The notes under the pieces: model-generated | Databases searched by the model: none | The model's input: the letters and a program-made list of their open reading frames with translations, nothing else | What the model was told of the DNA's origin: nothing | DNA from: Chitinophagaceae bacterium | Lineage (GTDB): Bacteria > Bacteroidota > Bacteroidia > Chitinophagales > Chitinophagaceae | DNA: 64,000 bases | Assembly (NCBI GenBank): GCA_024643645.1 | Contig: JAHEMN010000002.1 | Span: 1 to 64,000 of the forward strand | Direction: 5' to 3' | Made by a program: the position numbers and the translations under genes | In this document: piece after piece, positions 1 to 10,264 of the stretch | How positions within the stretch are numbered: the stretch's first letter is position 1 | Layout: every line of letters starts with the position of its first letter

Positions 1-1
1 C

Positions 2-91
2 ATTAAAGAAGTGAATAAAGAAAATATCCCATCCATAAATGCAAGATTAAAAAAATTAAAAGCCGACCTGAGTGGGCTTCTCAAAGAGTAA
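2..91 (+). CDS. C-terminal fragment of an unidentified protein (truncated by window edge)
   Basis: Open frame from the window edge, ...IKEVNKENIPSINARLKKLKADLSGLLKE, stop TAA at 89-91; followed by a terminator hairpin. Confidence 0.5.
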   Translation: MKEVNKENIPSINARLKKLKADLSGLLKE

Positions 92-139
92 TAAAAAGAA
101 ATTTATTACTATAAAATTTCACAGTATCGTTCTAAATTA

Positions 140-172
140 AAAACTCCTTTATCATTATAAAGGAGTTTTGTA
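140..172. terminator. Intrinsic terminator, probably bidirectional, between convergent genes
   Basis: aaaactccttta-tcatta-taaaggagtttt, 12-bp perfect stem. Confidence 0.8.
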
Positions 173-195
173 TAATTATTTATTTAACTGTTTTA

Positions 196-1521
196 TTAAT
201 CGCCCCAGATCGTTTCTTTTCCTTCCAGCCACAATTTCACGACTCTTGTAGAAACCGATTTTGGTCTTTCTAACGGGAAGCCTAAAGCTCTATCCCAACA
301 TAAGCTGGCAAGTACACCTAATGCTCTGCTCACTGCAAAAAGCACCGTATAAAATTCATACTCCTTCATGCCATAATGAACCAATAAGGCACCACTATGT
401 GCATCTACATTAGGCCAGGGGTTTTTTACCTTTCCCAATGATTCCAGAATTGGTGGTACTACTTCATAAATATTCCAAACGGTATTAACCAAAGGATCAT
501 CTGGCATATGCTTTTTACCAAATTCCATTTGTGCATCAAACCTTGGGTCCGTTTTACGCAGAACCGCATGTCCATAACCGGGAACTACTTTTCCTTCACT
601 CAATGTTTTCTTTACATACTCTGCTATCTGTTCTTTGGTTGGTGTTTCTGTTTTCAACTCTTCCAGTAATTCAAATATCCATTTGATCACTTCCTGGTTG
701 GCCAATCCATGCAAAGGACCTGCTAATCCATTCATACCTGCTGCATAAGCGAGGTAAGGATCACTTAATGCAGAACCTACGAGGTGAACAGTATGTGCGG
801 AAACGTTACCTCCCTCATGGTCAGCATGGATGGTCATATATAAACGCATCAATTCTTTAAAACTTTCATCTTCATATCCCATCATATGTGCAAAATTGCC
901 CGCCCAGTCTAACAATCCATTTGGCTGAATATGATCACCCCCTTTATATTTTCTACGATAGATATAAGCCGCAATTCTTGGTAACCGGGCTATCAGATCC
1001 ATAGAATCATCAAAAACAATCTCCCAATAATCTTTCTTATTCATCCCTGCAGCATACTTCTTCGCAAATTGACTTTCAGTTTGCAGCGCCATTACACCAA
1101 TAACAAATTGCGTCATTGGATGGGTATTCATTGGCAACGACTCGATCGTATCAAATACATGATTCGGCACATGACTTCGTCTTTGCAACACAGAACTGAT
1201 ATGATGTACATCATCATCTTCAGGCAATTCACCACATAGCATCAAATAGAACAATCCCTCTGGTAATGGTTCGGATCCACCCGGAGCTTTCGCCAATTTT
1301 TTTCTTAGATCCGGAATCGAATAGCTGCGAAACCGAATCCCGTCATGAGCATCCAATAAAGAGGTTTCTGAAACTAGGCCGGTAATGCCTCGCATACCCT
1401 GGTATATCTGTGATAAATGAACTTCCCCGATAACTTTATCACCATGCTCTTTCAACATTTCTTTAATGTCGGTAGCTACTATATCTGCTTTTGCTCTGAA
1501 CCTGTCTTTTATAATTCCCAT
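196..1521 (-). CDS. Citrate synthase, eukaryotic/mitochondrial-like type
   Basis: Motifs HADHEGGNVSAHT, GPLHGLANQEV, PGYGHAVLRKTDPRF, NVDAHSGALLVHYGM. Confidence 0.93.
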   Translation of the reverse strand: MGIIKDRFRAKADIVATDIKEMLKEHGDKVIGEVHLSQIYQGMRGITGLVSETSLLDAHDGIRFRSYSIPDLRKKLAKAPGGSEPLPEGLFYLMLCGELPEDDDVHHISSVLQRRSHVPNHVFDTIESLPMNTHPMTQFVIGVMALQTESQFAKKYAAGMNKKDYWEIVFDDSMDLIARLPRIAAYIYRRKYKGGDHIQPNGLLDWAGNFAHMMGYEDESFKELMRLYMTIHADHEGGNVSAHTVHLVGSALSDPYLAYAAGMNGLAGPLHGLANQEVIKWIFELLEELKTETPTKEQIAEYVKKTLSEGKVVPGYGHAVLRKTDPRFDAQMEFGKKHMPDDPLVNTVWNIYEVVPPILESLGKVKNPWPNVDAHSGALLVHYGMKEYEFYTVLFAVSRALGVLASLCWDRALGFPLERPKSVSTRVVKLWLEGKETIWGD

Positions 1522-1649
1522 AATGAGTAATTTTTCAATATTTATAGTCGAAAATCATTACCAGTAAAGGTAAGTAATGACAATTGCAGGAACAAAAAAT
1601 ACGAATGAAAGTTCACTCATTTTCAGTAATAAATAATTATAAAAACAGA

Positions 1650-2747
1650 TTATTTTGGAGTACGTTTATATAGCCAATAGGCTACTATCGCAAACCCAAT
1701 ATTGGGAACCCAGGCAGCTAATAAAGGATGAAAATTTCCTTTTGTTGCAAAAACAGTAGAAAACCTGTCTGCAATAATAAATAATGCAGCGATTGTTATT
1801 CCCATGGCTAAATGCATACCGCTACCACCCCTTGTTTTTCTACTGGCGATGACAGCACCGATCATCGTTAATAATAATACTGCTGCAGGAGTAGCAGTAC
1901 GGCGGTAACGTTCTACTTTTAATGTGTTCAATCCTTCTGTACCCCGTAATTCCTCTTGTTTAATAAATGCTACCAGTTCAGGTGTCGTTAATTTGTCTTT
2001 CAGATAATAATCCTTTCTTAATTCTTCAGGTTTTACTTTTAAGGAAATGATAAGCGTATCATGAAGCTGTAATTTTTCACCCAAACTATCTATATATCTT
2101 TCAGAGGCATTGATCAGCTTCCATTTGTTGACCGCCGTATCCCATTTTAGTACTTCTGCCCGAAGGTTGTAGATCATTTTATTCCCCTTCACCTCTTCCA
2201 AAAAGAACCCCCTGGCAGATTTTGAACTGGTATCAAAATCCCGGATCCCAACAAATGTATTCGTATCAGTTCGCAGATAAAAACACCGGTCACATATACC
2301 CATGAACCTGTTTTTAGTAGGATCATTTTTATCAATATAGTTTTGTTGAAATTCACTTCGTATTGTATTAGCTTTTGGAACCCAATAGCGGCTTCCTACC
2401 CAAAGTAATACTGATAATAATATACCTCCAATCAAATATGGTCGTAAGAACCGGTTATAACTGGTTCCACTTGCAAGAATGGCAATAATCTCTGAACGGC
2501 TTGCCATCCGGCTTGAAAAAAATATTACGGCTATAAAAACAAATAAAGGAAATAAGAGGCTCCAGATAAAAGGAACAAATCCAAGGTAATACTTTGTGAT
2601 AATTTCACTGGTTGTTAAATTGGCGTTTACAAAATCATCAGTTTTTTCACTACTATCTACTGCTACAGCTACAATTGTAAATAATAACAGACAGAAAATA
2701 AAAGTGACCAGAAATTTTTTAAGTATATACCAATCAATCTTCTTCAT
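1650..2747 (-). CDS. lptG: LptF/LptG (YjgP/YjgQ) family LPS export permease
   Basis: N-terminal MKKIDWYILKKFLVTFIFCLLLF, multiple TM segments, SRSEIIAILASGTSYNRFLRPYL motif. Confidence 0.85.
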   Translation of the reverse strand: MKKIDWYILKKFLVTFIFCLLLFTIVAVAVDSSEKTDDFVNANLTTSEIITKYYLGFVPFIWSLLFPLFVFIAVIFFSSRMASRSEIIAILASGTSYNRFLRPYLIGGILLSVLLWVGSRYWVPKANTIRSEFQQNYIDKNDPTKNRFMGICDRCFYLRTDTNTFVGIRDFDTSSKSARGFFLEEVKGNKMIYNLRAEVLKWDTAVNKWKLINASERYIDSLGEKLQLHDTLIISLKVKPEELRKDYYLKDKLTTPELVAFIKQEELRGTEGLNTLKVERYRRTATPAAVLLLTMIGAVIASRKTRGGSGMHLAMGITIAALFIIADRFSTVFATKGNFHPLLAAWVPNIGFAIVAYWLYKRTPK

Positions 2748-2846
2748 GCAGTAGGAAAATAAAATAAAAATTTACCGCCTTCACTAAGGCTATGGCGGTT
2801 GAACAAAAGTAGAAGAAAAAAAGTTGTAAGGTTGTGAAAGATAATC

Positions 2847-3986
2847 TTACAGTTTAGTTTGAAGAATTTCAACCATCTCTTTTTTCCAACCGGCAAAATC
2901 GCCTTGTTGAATACGTTTTCTGGCTTCTTCTACCAGCCAGAGGTAAAAAGCAAGATTATGAATACTGGCTATTGTGTAACCTAAAAATTCCTTTGCTTTC
3001 ATTAAATGGCGCAAGTATGCTTTACTATAATAATTGCTTACCTCGCATTGAATGCCATCATCAATGGGCGAAAAATCAAATTCCCATTTCTTATTATCTA
3101 TATTGATCACTCCTTTAGTAGTAAACAGCATAGCATTTCTTCCATTTCTGGTTGGCATTACACAATCAAACATATCAATACCCATACTTATACATTCCAG
3201 AATATTCCAGGGTGTGCCAACCCCCATCAGGTATCTTGGTTTATTTATCGGTAAATGATCACAACACCAGTCACAGATCTCATACATCACATCCTGAGGC
3301 TCACCTACACTTAAACCACCAATAGCATTTCCCGTTGCATCTTTAGAAGTGATATATTCACAAGATTGCTTTCGCAGATCTTTGAAAGTACCTCCCTGAA
3401 CGATCGGAAAAAGATTTTGTGTATATCCGTATTTAGGTTCAGTAGCATTAAACCGGGAAAAGCACCTGTCAAGCCATCGGTGTGTCATCTCCATCGATTG
3501 TTTTGCATAGTTAAAATCACTTCCCCCCGGAGGGCATTCATCAAAAGCCATAATAATATCCCCACCTATAGATCGCTGAATATCCATCACATATTCAGGT
3601 GTAAATAAATGTTTACTGCCATCAATATGCGATTGAAAAGTGACACCTTCCTCTTTTATTTTTCGGGTACCGGCTAATGAAAAAACCTGGTAACCACCGC
3701 TGTCTGTCAATATTGGTTTTGGCCATCCATTGAATTGATGTAAACCACCGGCTTTTTCCAGTACATCAAGTCCTGGTCTTAAATACAAATGATAGGTATT
3801 ACCCAAAATGATCTGAGCATTTACATCATTTATTAATTGTTGTTGCGATACCGCCTTTACACTTCCGGCAGTACCTACGGGCATAAAGATGGGTGTTTGG
3901 ATATTTCCATGATCCGTCTTGATTAAACCTGCCCTTGCTTTTGTATCTGTATCAGTATGTTGTAACTCGAATTGTAATGCTCCCAT
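2847..3986 (-). CDS. tgt: Queuine tRNA-ribosyltransferase
   Basis: QIILGNTYHLYLRPG, LTDSGGYQVFSL, GGLSVGEP, RYLMGVGTP motifs; likely start at internal Met (3986) rather than 4079. Confidence 0.93.
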   Translation of the reverse strand: MGALQFELQHTDTDTKARAGLIKTDHGNIQTPIFMPVGTAGSVKAVSQQQLINDVNAQIILGNTYHLYLRPGLDVLEKAGGLHQFNGWPKPILTDSGGYQVFSLAGTRKIKEEGVTFQSHIDGSKHLFTPEYVMDIQRSIGGDIIMAFDECPPGGSDFNYAKQSMEMTHRWLDRCFSRFNATEPKYGYTQNLFPIVQGGTFKDLRKQSCEYITSKDATGNAIGGLSVGEPQDVMYEICDWCCDHLPINKPRYLMGVGTPWNILECISMGIDMFDCVMPTRNGRNAMLFTTKGVINIDNKKWEFDFSPIDDGIQCEVSNYYSKAYLRHLMKAKEFLGYTIASIHNLAFYLWLVEEARKRIQQGDFAGWKKEMVEILQTKL

Positions 3987-4081
3987 AGCGCCGCAATTTA
4001 ATAAATAAGCAATTGACAATTTTACCCAATTGTTGTGGAAAGGTTTTATGCTCTGATGATTGCCCGTTGACCATAGCATTC

Positions 4082-4089
4082 TACCTTCG
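4082..4089 (+). promoter_or_regulatory. Putative Bacteroidota -7 element (TACCTTCG, one mismatch to TAnnTTTG)
   Basis: TACCTTCG 5 nt before the ATG at 4095. Confidence 0.35.
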
Positions 4090-4094
4090 CCGCT

Positions 4095-5213
4095 ATGCCA
4101 CTAATTAACTGGGGGGAAATAATTTTTTATCTATTTGCCGTTGTAACCGCTATCCAGGTATTTTATTACACCTTTTTTTTTGGTCGGATGGCATTTTACA
4201 AACCAAAAGTAAAATCAAGATCACAAAATCATCCGGTATCTGTGATCATTTGTGCAAGGGATGAAGATGAAAACCTGGCCCGTAATCTCCCCGGCGTTTT
4301 AGTACAATCCTATCCCAGTACTTATGAAGTTGTAGCCATAAATGATAATTCCTTAGATGATTCAAAATACATTCTTCAGGAATTGAAGAAAACCTTTAAA
4401 TCACTTCATGTAGTTGAACTTACTCAGGAAGCCGTTCATATAGCTGGAAAAAAATATCCTTTATCAATAGGTATCAGGGAATCAAAACATGAAGTTCTAT
4501 TATTGACTGATGCTGATTGTGTGCCTTCAAGTGAACATTGGATAACCAAAATGCAGGACGGTTATGATGAAAATATTGAAATCGTATTAGGCTATGGTGC
4601 TTATCACAAGAAAAAAGGATTATTGAATAAACTGATAAGGTTCGAAACATTTCATACTGCATTACAATATCTCTCCTATGCATTGGCAGGAATACCCTAT
4701 ATGGGTGTAGGCAGAAACTTATCATATAAGAAAAGTCTGTTCTTTAAAAAGAAAGGATTCTCTTCCATTAATCATATTCCAAGCGGGGATGATGATCTGT
4801 TTATTAATAAAGCTGCAACCAAAAACAATACTGCAGTAGTTATAGACCCGGATGCTATTACAAGATCAATTCCAAAAACAACATGGAAAGGTTGGCTTCG
4901 TCAAAAATCAAGACATTATACAACGGCAAAATTTTATAAACCCAAACATAAAATGTTGTTAGGGATTTATTTTATCACCCAGTTTTTATTCTATCCATTA
5001 TTAGCAGCAGCAATTATATTTTATGATTGGCGGTTTGCATTAGGGGTTTTTGGTCTCCGTTTTTTAATTCAGGGGTTTGTATTTTACAGATCAATGCAGA
5101 AAATGGGTGAAAAGGATCTGTGGCCCTGGTTTATTTTCCTTGATATGTGGATGTTCTTTTATTATATCATCTTTGCACCGGCATTGTGGAGGAAACCTGT
5201 TAAAGGTTGGTAA
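4095..5213 (+). CDS. Membrane-associated glycosyltransferase family 2
   Basis: VSVIICARDEDENLARNLPGVL, NDNSLDDS, LLTDADCVPSSEHW, C-terminal TM segments. Confidence 0.85.
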   Translation: MPLINWGEIIFYLFAVVTAIQVFYYTFFFGRMAFYKPKVKSRSQNHPVSVIICARDEDENLARNLPGVLVQSYPSTYEVVAINDNSLDDSKYILQELKKTFKSLHVVELTQEAVHIAGKKYPLSIGIRESKHEVLLLTDADCVPSSEHWITKMQDGYDENIEIVLGYGAYHKKKGLLNKLIRFETFHTALQYLSYALAGIPYMGVGRNLSYKKSLFFKKKGFSSINHIPSGDDDLFINKAATKNNTAVVIDPDAITRSIPKTTWKGWLRQKSRHYTTAKFYKPKHKMLLGIYFITQFLFYPLLAAAIIFYDWRFALGVFGLRFLIQGFVFYRSMQKMGEKDLWPWFIFLDMWMFFYYIIFAPALWRKPVKGW

Positions 5214-5248
5214 ACTATTAATTCCGGAAGGGTATTTTAAAATCTCGA

Positions 5249-5872
5249 ATGGATATTATTCACAAATATTTTTCTGACTTTTCGGAAGCTCAGCTTGATC
5301 AGTTTAAGTTGCTTTATCCATTATATAAAGAATGGAATGAGAAGATCAATGTAATTTCCAGAAGAGATATTGACAGCCTCTATGAAAAACATGTATTACA
5401 TTCATTAAGCATAGCTGCTACTTTTGAATTCACCAATGATATGGAAATTATTGACCTTGGCACCGGAGGCGGATTTCCCGGTATACCATTAGCCATATTC
5501 TATCCTGATGTTAAGTTTCATCTGGTTGATAGTATTGCAAAAAAATTAAAAGTAGTTACAGCTGTTGCTGAAGGAATCGGATTAAAGAATGTTACGACCC
5601 AACACAGCAGAATAGAAGATGTAAAAAACAGGAAATTTGATTTTGTAGTATCCAGAGCCGTAGCTCCCTTAAAAGATCTTTGGCGATGGAGTAAACCACT
5701 TTTAAAAGTGAAAACACAAACTGAGTTTACACCCGGACTTATATGCCTGAAAGGCGGAGACCTTGCTGTTGAGATTCAGGAAAGCAATATAAAACCAAAA
5801 ATAATGGACATAGCATCCATATACACTGAAGACTTTTTCAAAGAAAAATATTTATTATACATAACACGGTAA
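5249..5872 (+). CDS. rsmG: 16S rRNA (guanine527-N7)-methyltransferase
   Basis: WNEKINVISRRD, DLGTGGGFPGIPLAI, SRAVAPL motifs typical of GidB/RsmG. Confidence 0.93.
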   Translation: MDIIHKYFSDFSEAQLDQFKLLYPLYKEWNEKINVISRRDIDSLYEKHVLHSLSIAATFEFTNDMEIIDLGTGGGFPGIPLAIFYPDVKFHLVDSIAKKLKVVTAVAEGIGLKNVTTQHSRIEDVKNRKFDFVVSRAVAPLKDLWRWSKPLLKVKTQTEFTPGLICLKGGDLAVEIQESNIKPKIMDIASIYTEDFFKEKYLLYITR

Positions 5873-5889
5873 TATTTACAATTTATTAT

Positions 5890-6531
5890 ATGAAAAAAAT
5901 AGCCGTTTGTATTGTAGATGATAATAAAGAGCTCAGGATTGCTTTGGAAGAAATCATCTCTATGGCTGATGGTTTCAAATGTGTAGCTAATATTGGATCT
6001 GCAGAAGATGCTTTAATTCAAATTCCTGTAATAAAACCGGAAGTTGTATTGATGGATATTAATCTTGGTACACTTGAAACAGGGATAGATGTAGTAAGAA
6101 TATTAAAACAAAAAACACCTCTTATAAATTTTATGATGTGTACCGTTTATGAGGAAGATGAAAAAATATTTGAGGCATTAAGTGCCGGTGCCAGTGGTTA
6201 TATTCTAAAAAAAACAAACCCAGCCAAAATGCTGGATGCTATAAGAGAATTATATGAAGGCGGGGCTCCTATGAGTAGCCAGATTGCCCGCAAAGTTGTG
6301 GCAGCATTTCAACAGCAAACAAAAACCAAAAAATCCGGAGAATATGTTGATACGCTTTCAATAAGAGAAAATGAAATATTAGAATTACTCTCCAAAGGAT
6401 TGATGTATAAAGAAATTGCTAATAAATTATCACTGAGTGCTGAAACGGTTCGTAAACATGTATACAATATTTATGAAAAATTACATGTCAATAATCGTGT
6501 TGCAGCAATCAATAAATATTATGGCAGATAA
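5890..6531 (+). CDS. NarL/LuxR family response regulator
   Basis: Receiver domain (IVDDNKELR, VVLMDINLG, K at SGYILKKT) plus C-terminal LuxR HTH (LSIRENEILELLSKGLMYKEIANKLSLSAETVRKHVYNIYEKLHVNNR). Confidence 0.9.
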   Translation: MKKIAVCIVDDNKELRIALEEIISMADGFKCVANIGSAEDALIQIPVIKPEVVLMDINLGTLETGIDVVRILKQKTPLINFMMCTVYEEDEKIFEALSAGASGYILKKTNPAKMLDAIRELYEGGAPMSSQIARKVVAAFQQQTKTKKSGEYVDTLSIRENEILELLSKGLMYKEIANKLSLSAETVRKHVYNIYEKLHVNNRVAAINKYYGR

Positions 6532-6726
6532 GAAAAGTCGAAATTTTTTGCAGGTTTTTGCAACCTAAACTCAATTTTTTCAAAAAATACCCTAAAAGTG
6601 GTATTGGTATAGAATAAAAGTCAACATAATTTTGATTAATCAAGAAATTGATGTCCCGACTATTAACCATTAACCTTACTATTTGATATAAAGGGGACCT
6701 TGATTAAAAAACCATTGAAACCATTA

Positions 6727-6760
6727 AAAAACCCTCTACAATAAAATGTTGAGGGTTTTG
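6727..6760. terminator. Intrinsic terminator between convergent genes
   Basis: aaaaccctctaca ... tgttgagggtttt imperfect inverted repeat. Confidence 0.6.
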
Positions 6761-6785
6761 CCTTTCTAAGTATATTCTTTCTGTA

Positions 6786-8651
6786 TTACCATTTCAGTTC
6801 AAGTTTGTTATTTCTTCTGTCAATGTCAGCCATTCGTTGAGAAGGATCTATTTCTACAACCGTAAATTCAGCTAACCTTTTCTTCGTAGCTATAACAAAT
6901 GTTTCATCTGTCCATTTCCAAGGTTCGTATACTATTCGTGGGATAGAATCATCTTCAACAGGTTTTTCACCATACATTAAATTCATTGGGACATAATGCA
7001 ATTCTTTACTTCCATCTTTAAATGTTAGTTGCAGATCAACAGGCATTGGCATTAAACCATTTCTCTTTATTCTCACATTTGTTTTGCCACCATCTTCCCA
7101 TAAGCTATCAATACTATAATCAATTGTTTTTGTTGAATAGACCCAATATTCTTTATACCAATCCAACTTCATATCACTAACCTTTTCAGCTATCCGAATA
7201 AAATCAGCTGCATTGGGATGTTTAAACCGCCACTGATTATAATATTCCAATAATATTTTATCCCGTACTGAAGCTCCAACGATATAACCTAATTGTTCAA
7301 TAAAAACCTCCCCTTTTGAATATGCAGCAGGTCCATATGCTGCATTCAGATTATAATGATCAGCATTTGTAGTTAATGGTTCTTCTTTTCCGCTTTTGGC
7401 AAGAGCTGCGTATCCTTTGTATGCATCAGAATATGGGAAGTCGCTGGAATTCTTTAAATAAGCCATAATTCTATCATCTGCATATGATGTAAATCCTTCA
7501 TCCATCCATGAATAAAGCGATTCGTTCGTTCCTAATAATCCCTGATACCAATTATGCATCCACTCATGTAACCATGCACCAGGAGTTATTAATAAAGTTG
7601 CCATCGGGTATTCCATTCCACCATCTCCTCCATGAATAAAGGAATATTGCTTATACGGATAGACACCAAAGGTTTTTTCAATAAATGGAAGAGCCCTTTC
7701 AGCATCATCTAATATTTTTTCCCATTGTTCAGCTTTTACATTGGTTGGTTTGTATAGCAAGTGCAGCGTTACACTGTCATTTACTTTTCTTGACTTATGA
7801 ATGTACTCTGGGTCAGCAGCCCACATAAAATCATGCACATTAGGAGCAATGAATCGCCAGGTTAATTTATTTCCTGAAGGCCTGTTCACTTTTGTTCCCG
7901 GAGTTTCATATCCATAACCGATCTGATTGGCATTTTGTAAATATCCAGTTCCTCCCAAAATATATTTACTGTCAATTTTAATACTCACATCAAAATCACC
8001 CCATACACCATAAAACTCCCTTCCGATATATGGAGTCGGATGCCATCCCTCATAATCATATTCACATAACTTAGGATACCACTGGCTCATTGAATAGCGA
8101 ACTTTTGAAGTTGGATTATCTCTTCCGCTTCGGCGAATTTGCAAAGGGACCTGTGCTTCAAACTCCATATCAAAAACTACTTTTGATTTTGGAAGAATTG
8201 GCTTATCTAAATTCACTTCCAGAATTGTTTCAAGCATTTTGAAAGTCTGTGGCTTGCCATTCATTTTTAAAGAAATGATCTTTTGATATCCTATCTCATC
8301 AGGTTTCAGATTGAGTATCCTGTCTTTTACCCTTGGATCCCAGTCAGGCCTTGCGCCTGGTCCATTAACAGCCCCCTGTCTTCTGCTTCTTACATCCATC
8401 ATACTACCTGGCTGAAAAGCATTAAAATATAAATGATAGAAAACCCTTGTTAATGTATCAGGTGAATTATTCCAGTATTCAAGTTTTTGTTTACCTCTAA
8501 ACTGATTAGTTTGCACATTCATATCGATGTCCATAACATATTTTACTTTTTGCTGCCAGCGATCTGGTTGTGCAGAGCTAAATAATGAAAGACATGAGAA
8601 AAAAATCAGTAAATAAAAAATCTTACGCATTAATTTTAATTTGGTTGGCAA
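6786..8651 (-). CDS. M1-family (gluzincin) metallopeptidase, secreted
   Basis: Signal peptide; HEWMHNWYQG...WMDEGFTSYAD zinc site (HExxH + downstream E). Confidence 0.88.
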   Translation of the reverse strand: MPTKLKLMRKIFYLLIFFSCLSLFSSAQPDRWQQKVKYVMDIDMNVQTNQFRGKQKLEYWNNSPDTLTRVFYHLYFNAFQPGSMMDVRSRRQGAVNGPGARPDWDPRVKDRILNLKPDEIGYQKIISLKMNGKPQTFKMLETILEVNLDKPILPKSKVVFDMEFEAQVPLQIRRSGRDNPTSKVRYSMSQWYPKLCEYDYEGWHPTPYIGREFYGVWGDFDVSIKIDSKYILGGTGYLQNANQIGYGYETPGTKVNRPSGNKLTWRFIAPNVHDFMWAADPEYIHKSRKVNDSVTLHLLYKPTNVKAEQWEKILDDAERALPFIEKTFGVYPYKQYSFIHGGDGGMEYPMATLLITPGAWLHEWMHNWYQGLLGTNESLYSWMDEGFTSYADDRIMAYLKNSSDFPYSDAYKGYAALAKSGKEEPLTTNADHYNLNAAYGPAAYSKGEVFIEQLGYIVGASVRDKILLEYYNQWRFKHPNAADFIRIAEKVSDMKLDWYKEYWVYSTKTIDYSIDSLWEDGGKTNVRIKRNGLMPMPVDLQLTFKDGSKELHYVPMNLMYGEKPVEDDSIPRIVYEPWKWTDETFVIATKKRLAEFTVVEIDPSQRMADIDRRNNKLELKW

Positions 8652-8670
8652 ATTTCGTTAAATAGATGTT

Positions 8671-9354
8671 ATGATTAAAACAAAGATGATAGACGGATTT
8701 CCTTTTGTTTCTTATGCCAAAGAAACATTTTCCAATCCGGCAATGATACAAAAGAGTGATGAATTTTATAAATGGTTGGATAAAAGGAGAACTATAAGAG
8801 ATTTTTCTGATAAACCGGTACCAAAGGAAGTAATAGAAAATATTATAATGGCTGCTTCATCTGCTCCAAGCGGAGCACATAAGCAACCCTGGACCTTTTG
8901 TATTGTAAGTGATCCGGCCATTAAAAAACAAATTCGTACAGAAGCAGAAAAAGAAGAATATGAAAGTTATAATGGACGTATGCCTGAAGAATGGATGAAA
9001 GACCTGAGACCTCTGCAAACTGACTGGCATAAAGAGTTTCTTGAAATTGCACCTTACCTCATCATTGTATTCAAAAAAAGTTATGAGATCAATCCAGATG
9101 GAACAAAAGGGAATGTTTATTATGCCACAGAAAGTTGTGGCTTAGCTTGTGGTTTTTTATTAACTGCAATACATAATGCAGGTTTAGGAGCTTTAACCCA
9201 TACACCTTCACCAATGAATTTTTTGTGCAAGGTTTTAAACAGACCTGAAAATGAAAAACCTTTTCTACTGATACCGGTTGGTTTTCCGGCAGATGAATGC
9301 TGGGTGCCCGACCTTACTAGAAAAAAAATAGAGGATGTTGCTGTTTGGTATTAA
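8671..9354 (+). CDS. Nitroreductase family protein
   Basis: KRRTIRDFSDKPVP, AASSAPSGAHKQPWTFCIV, ATESCGLACGFLLTAIHNAGLGALTHTPSPM. Confidence 0.88.
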   Translation: MIKTKMIDGFPFVSYAKETFSNPAMIQKSDEFYKWLDKRRTIRDFSDKPVPKEVIENIIMAASSAPSGAHKQPWTFCIVSDPAIKKQIRTEAEKEEYESYNGRMPEEWMKDLRPLQTDWHKEFLEIAPYLIIVFKKSYEINPDGTKGNVYYATESCGLACGFLLTAIHNAGLGALTHTPSPMNFLCKVLNRPENEKPFLLIPVGFPADECWVPDLTRKKIEDVAVWY

Positions 9355-10016
9355 TTTTTTCCGGCAACTACTATAACGATCTCGCCTTTCACTGTTTTTT
9401 CACCAAAATAATCAGCTACCTCTTTAAGGGTACCCTGTTTATTTTCTTCAAACATTTTTGAAAGCTCCCTGCTTACAGAACACTGTCTTTCTTCGCCAAA
9501 AAAAGCGGCGAACTCATTTAATGTTTTTACAAGGCGAACTGGCGATTCATAAAAGATCATAGTTCTTTCTTCTTCAGCCAGTTGTTTTAACAAGGTCTGT
9601 CTTCCTTTTTTTAATGGCAGGAATCCTTCAAAACAAAAACGATTGGCAGGAATACCACTATTCACCAAAGCAGGAACAAATGCTGTTGCACCGGGAAGGC
9701 ATTCTACCTTAACACCAACTTTTATACATTCTCTTACCAATAAAAATGCAGGATCGGATATTCCCGGAGTACCTGCATCCGTAACTACTGCCATATTTTT
9801 ACCTTCTATCAACTGGCTAACCAGGTGTTGTAATACCTTATGTTCATTATGCTGGTGATAAGGAGAAAGCATCTTACTGATCTGGTAATGATTTAGCAAT
9901 TTGGATGTAGTTCTTGTATCTTCTGCTAGGATCAGATCAACTTCTTTCAGCACTTCGATTGCACGAAAAGTGATATCCTTTAGATTACCTATGGGTGTTG
10001 GTACCAGGTAAAGCAT
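9351..10016 (-). CDS. rsmI: 16S rRNA (cytidine1402-2'-O)-methyltransferase
   Basis: LYLVPTPIGNLKDITFRAIEVL, LAEDTRTTSKLL, VTDAGTPGISDPA, LPGATAFVPAL. Confidence 0.93.
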   Translation of the reverse strand: MLYLVPTPIGNLKDITFRAIEVLKEVDLILAEDTRTTSKLLNHYQISKMLSPYHQHNEHKVLQHLVSQLIEGKNMAVVTDAGTPGISDPAFLLVRECIKVGVKVECLPGATAFVPALVNSGIPANRFCFEGFLPLKKGRQTLLKQLAEEERTMIFYESPVRLVKTLNEFAAFFGEERQCSVSRELSKMFEENKQGTLKEVADYFGEKTVKGEIVIVVAGKN

Positions 10017-10018
10017 GA

Positions 10019-10264
10019 TTAGTTTACTGACACTTCGAAATATTCCATTACAGGATTTGCCAATAATTTCTTACTGGCTTCTTCAGCAATAGCCTTTGCT
10101 TTATCTGGAGAATCAGCATTTACCTGGAGGGTGATATTTTTTCCTATCCTAACATCTTCCACTCCATTCAATCCAAGATTTTCCAATCCGCTCATCACCG
10201 CCTTTCCTTGTGGATCTAACAACTCTTTCAATGGCATTACTTTTATCTGTACAGTATAAGTCAT
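10019..10264 (-). CDS. purS: Phosphoribosylformylglycinamidine synthase subunit PurS
   Basis: Small protein, VMPLKELLDPQGKAVMSGLENLGLNGVEDVRIGK. Confidence 0.9.
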   Translation of the reverse strand: MTYTVQIKVMPLKELLDPQGKAVMSGLENLGLNGVEDVRIGKNITLQVNADSPDKAKAIAEEASKKLLANPVMEYFEVSVN

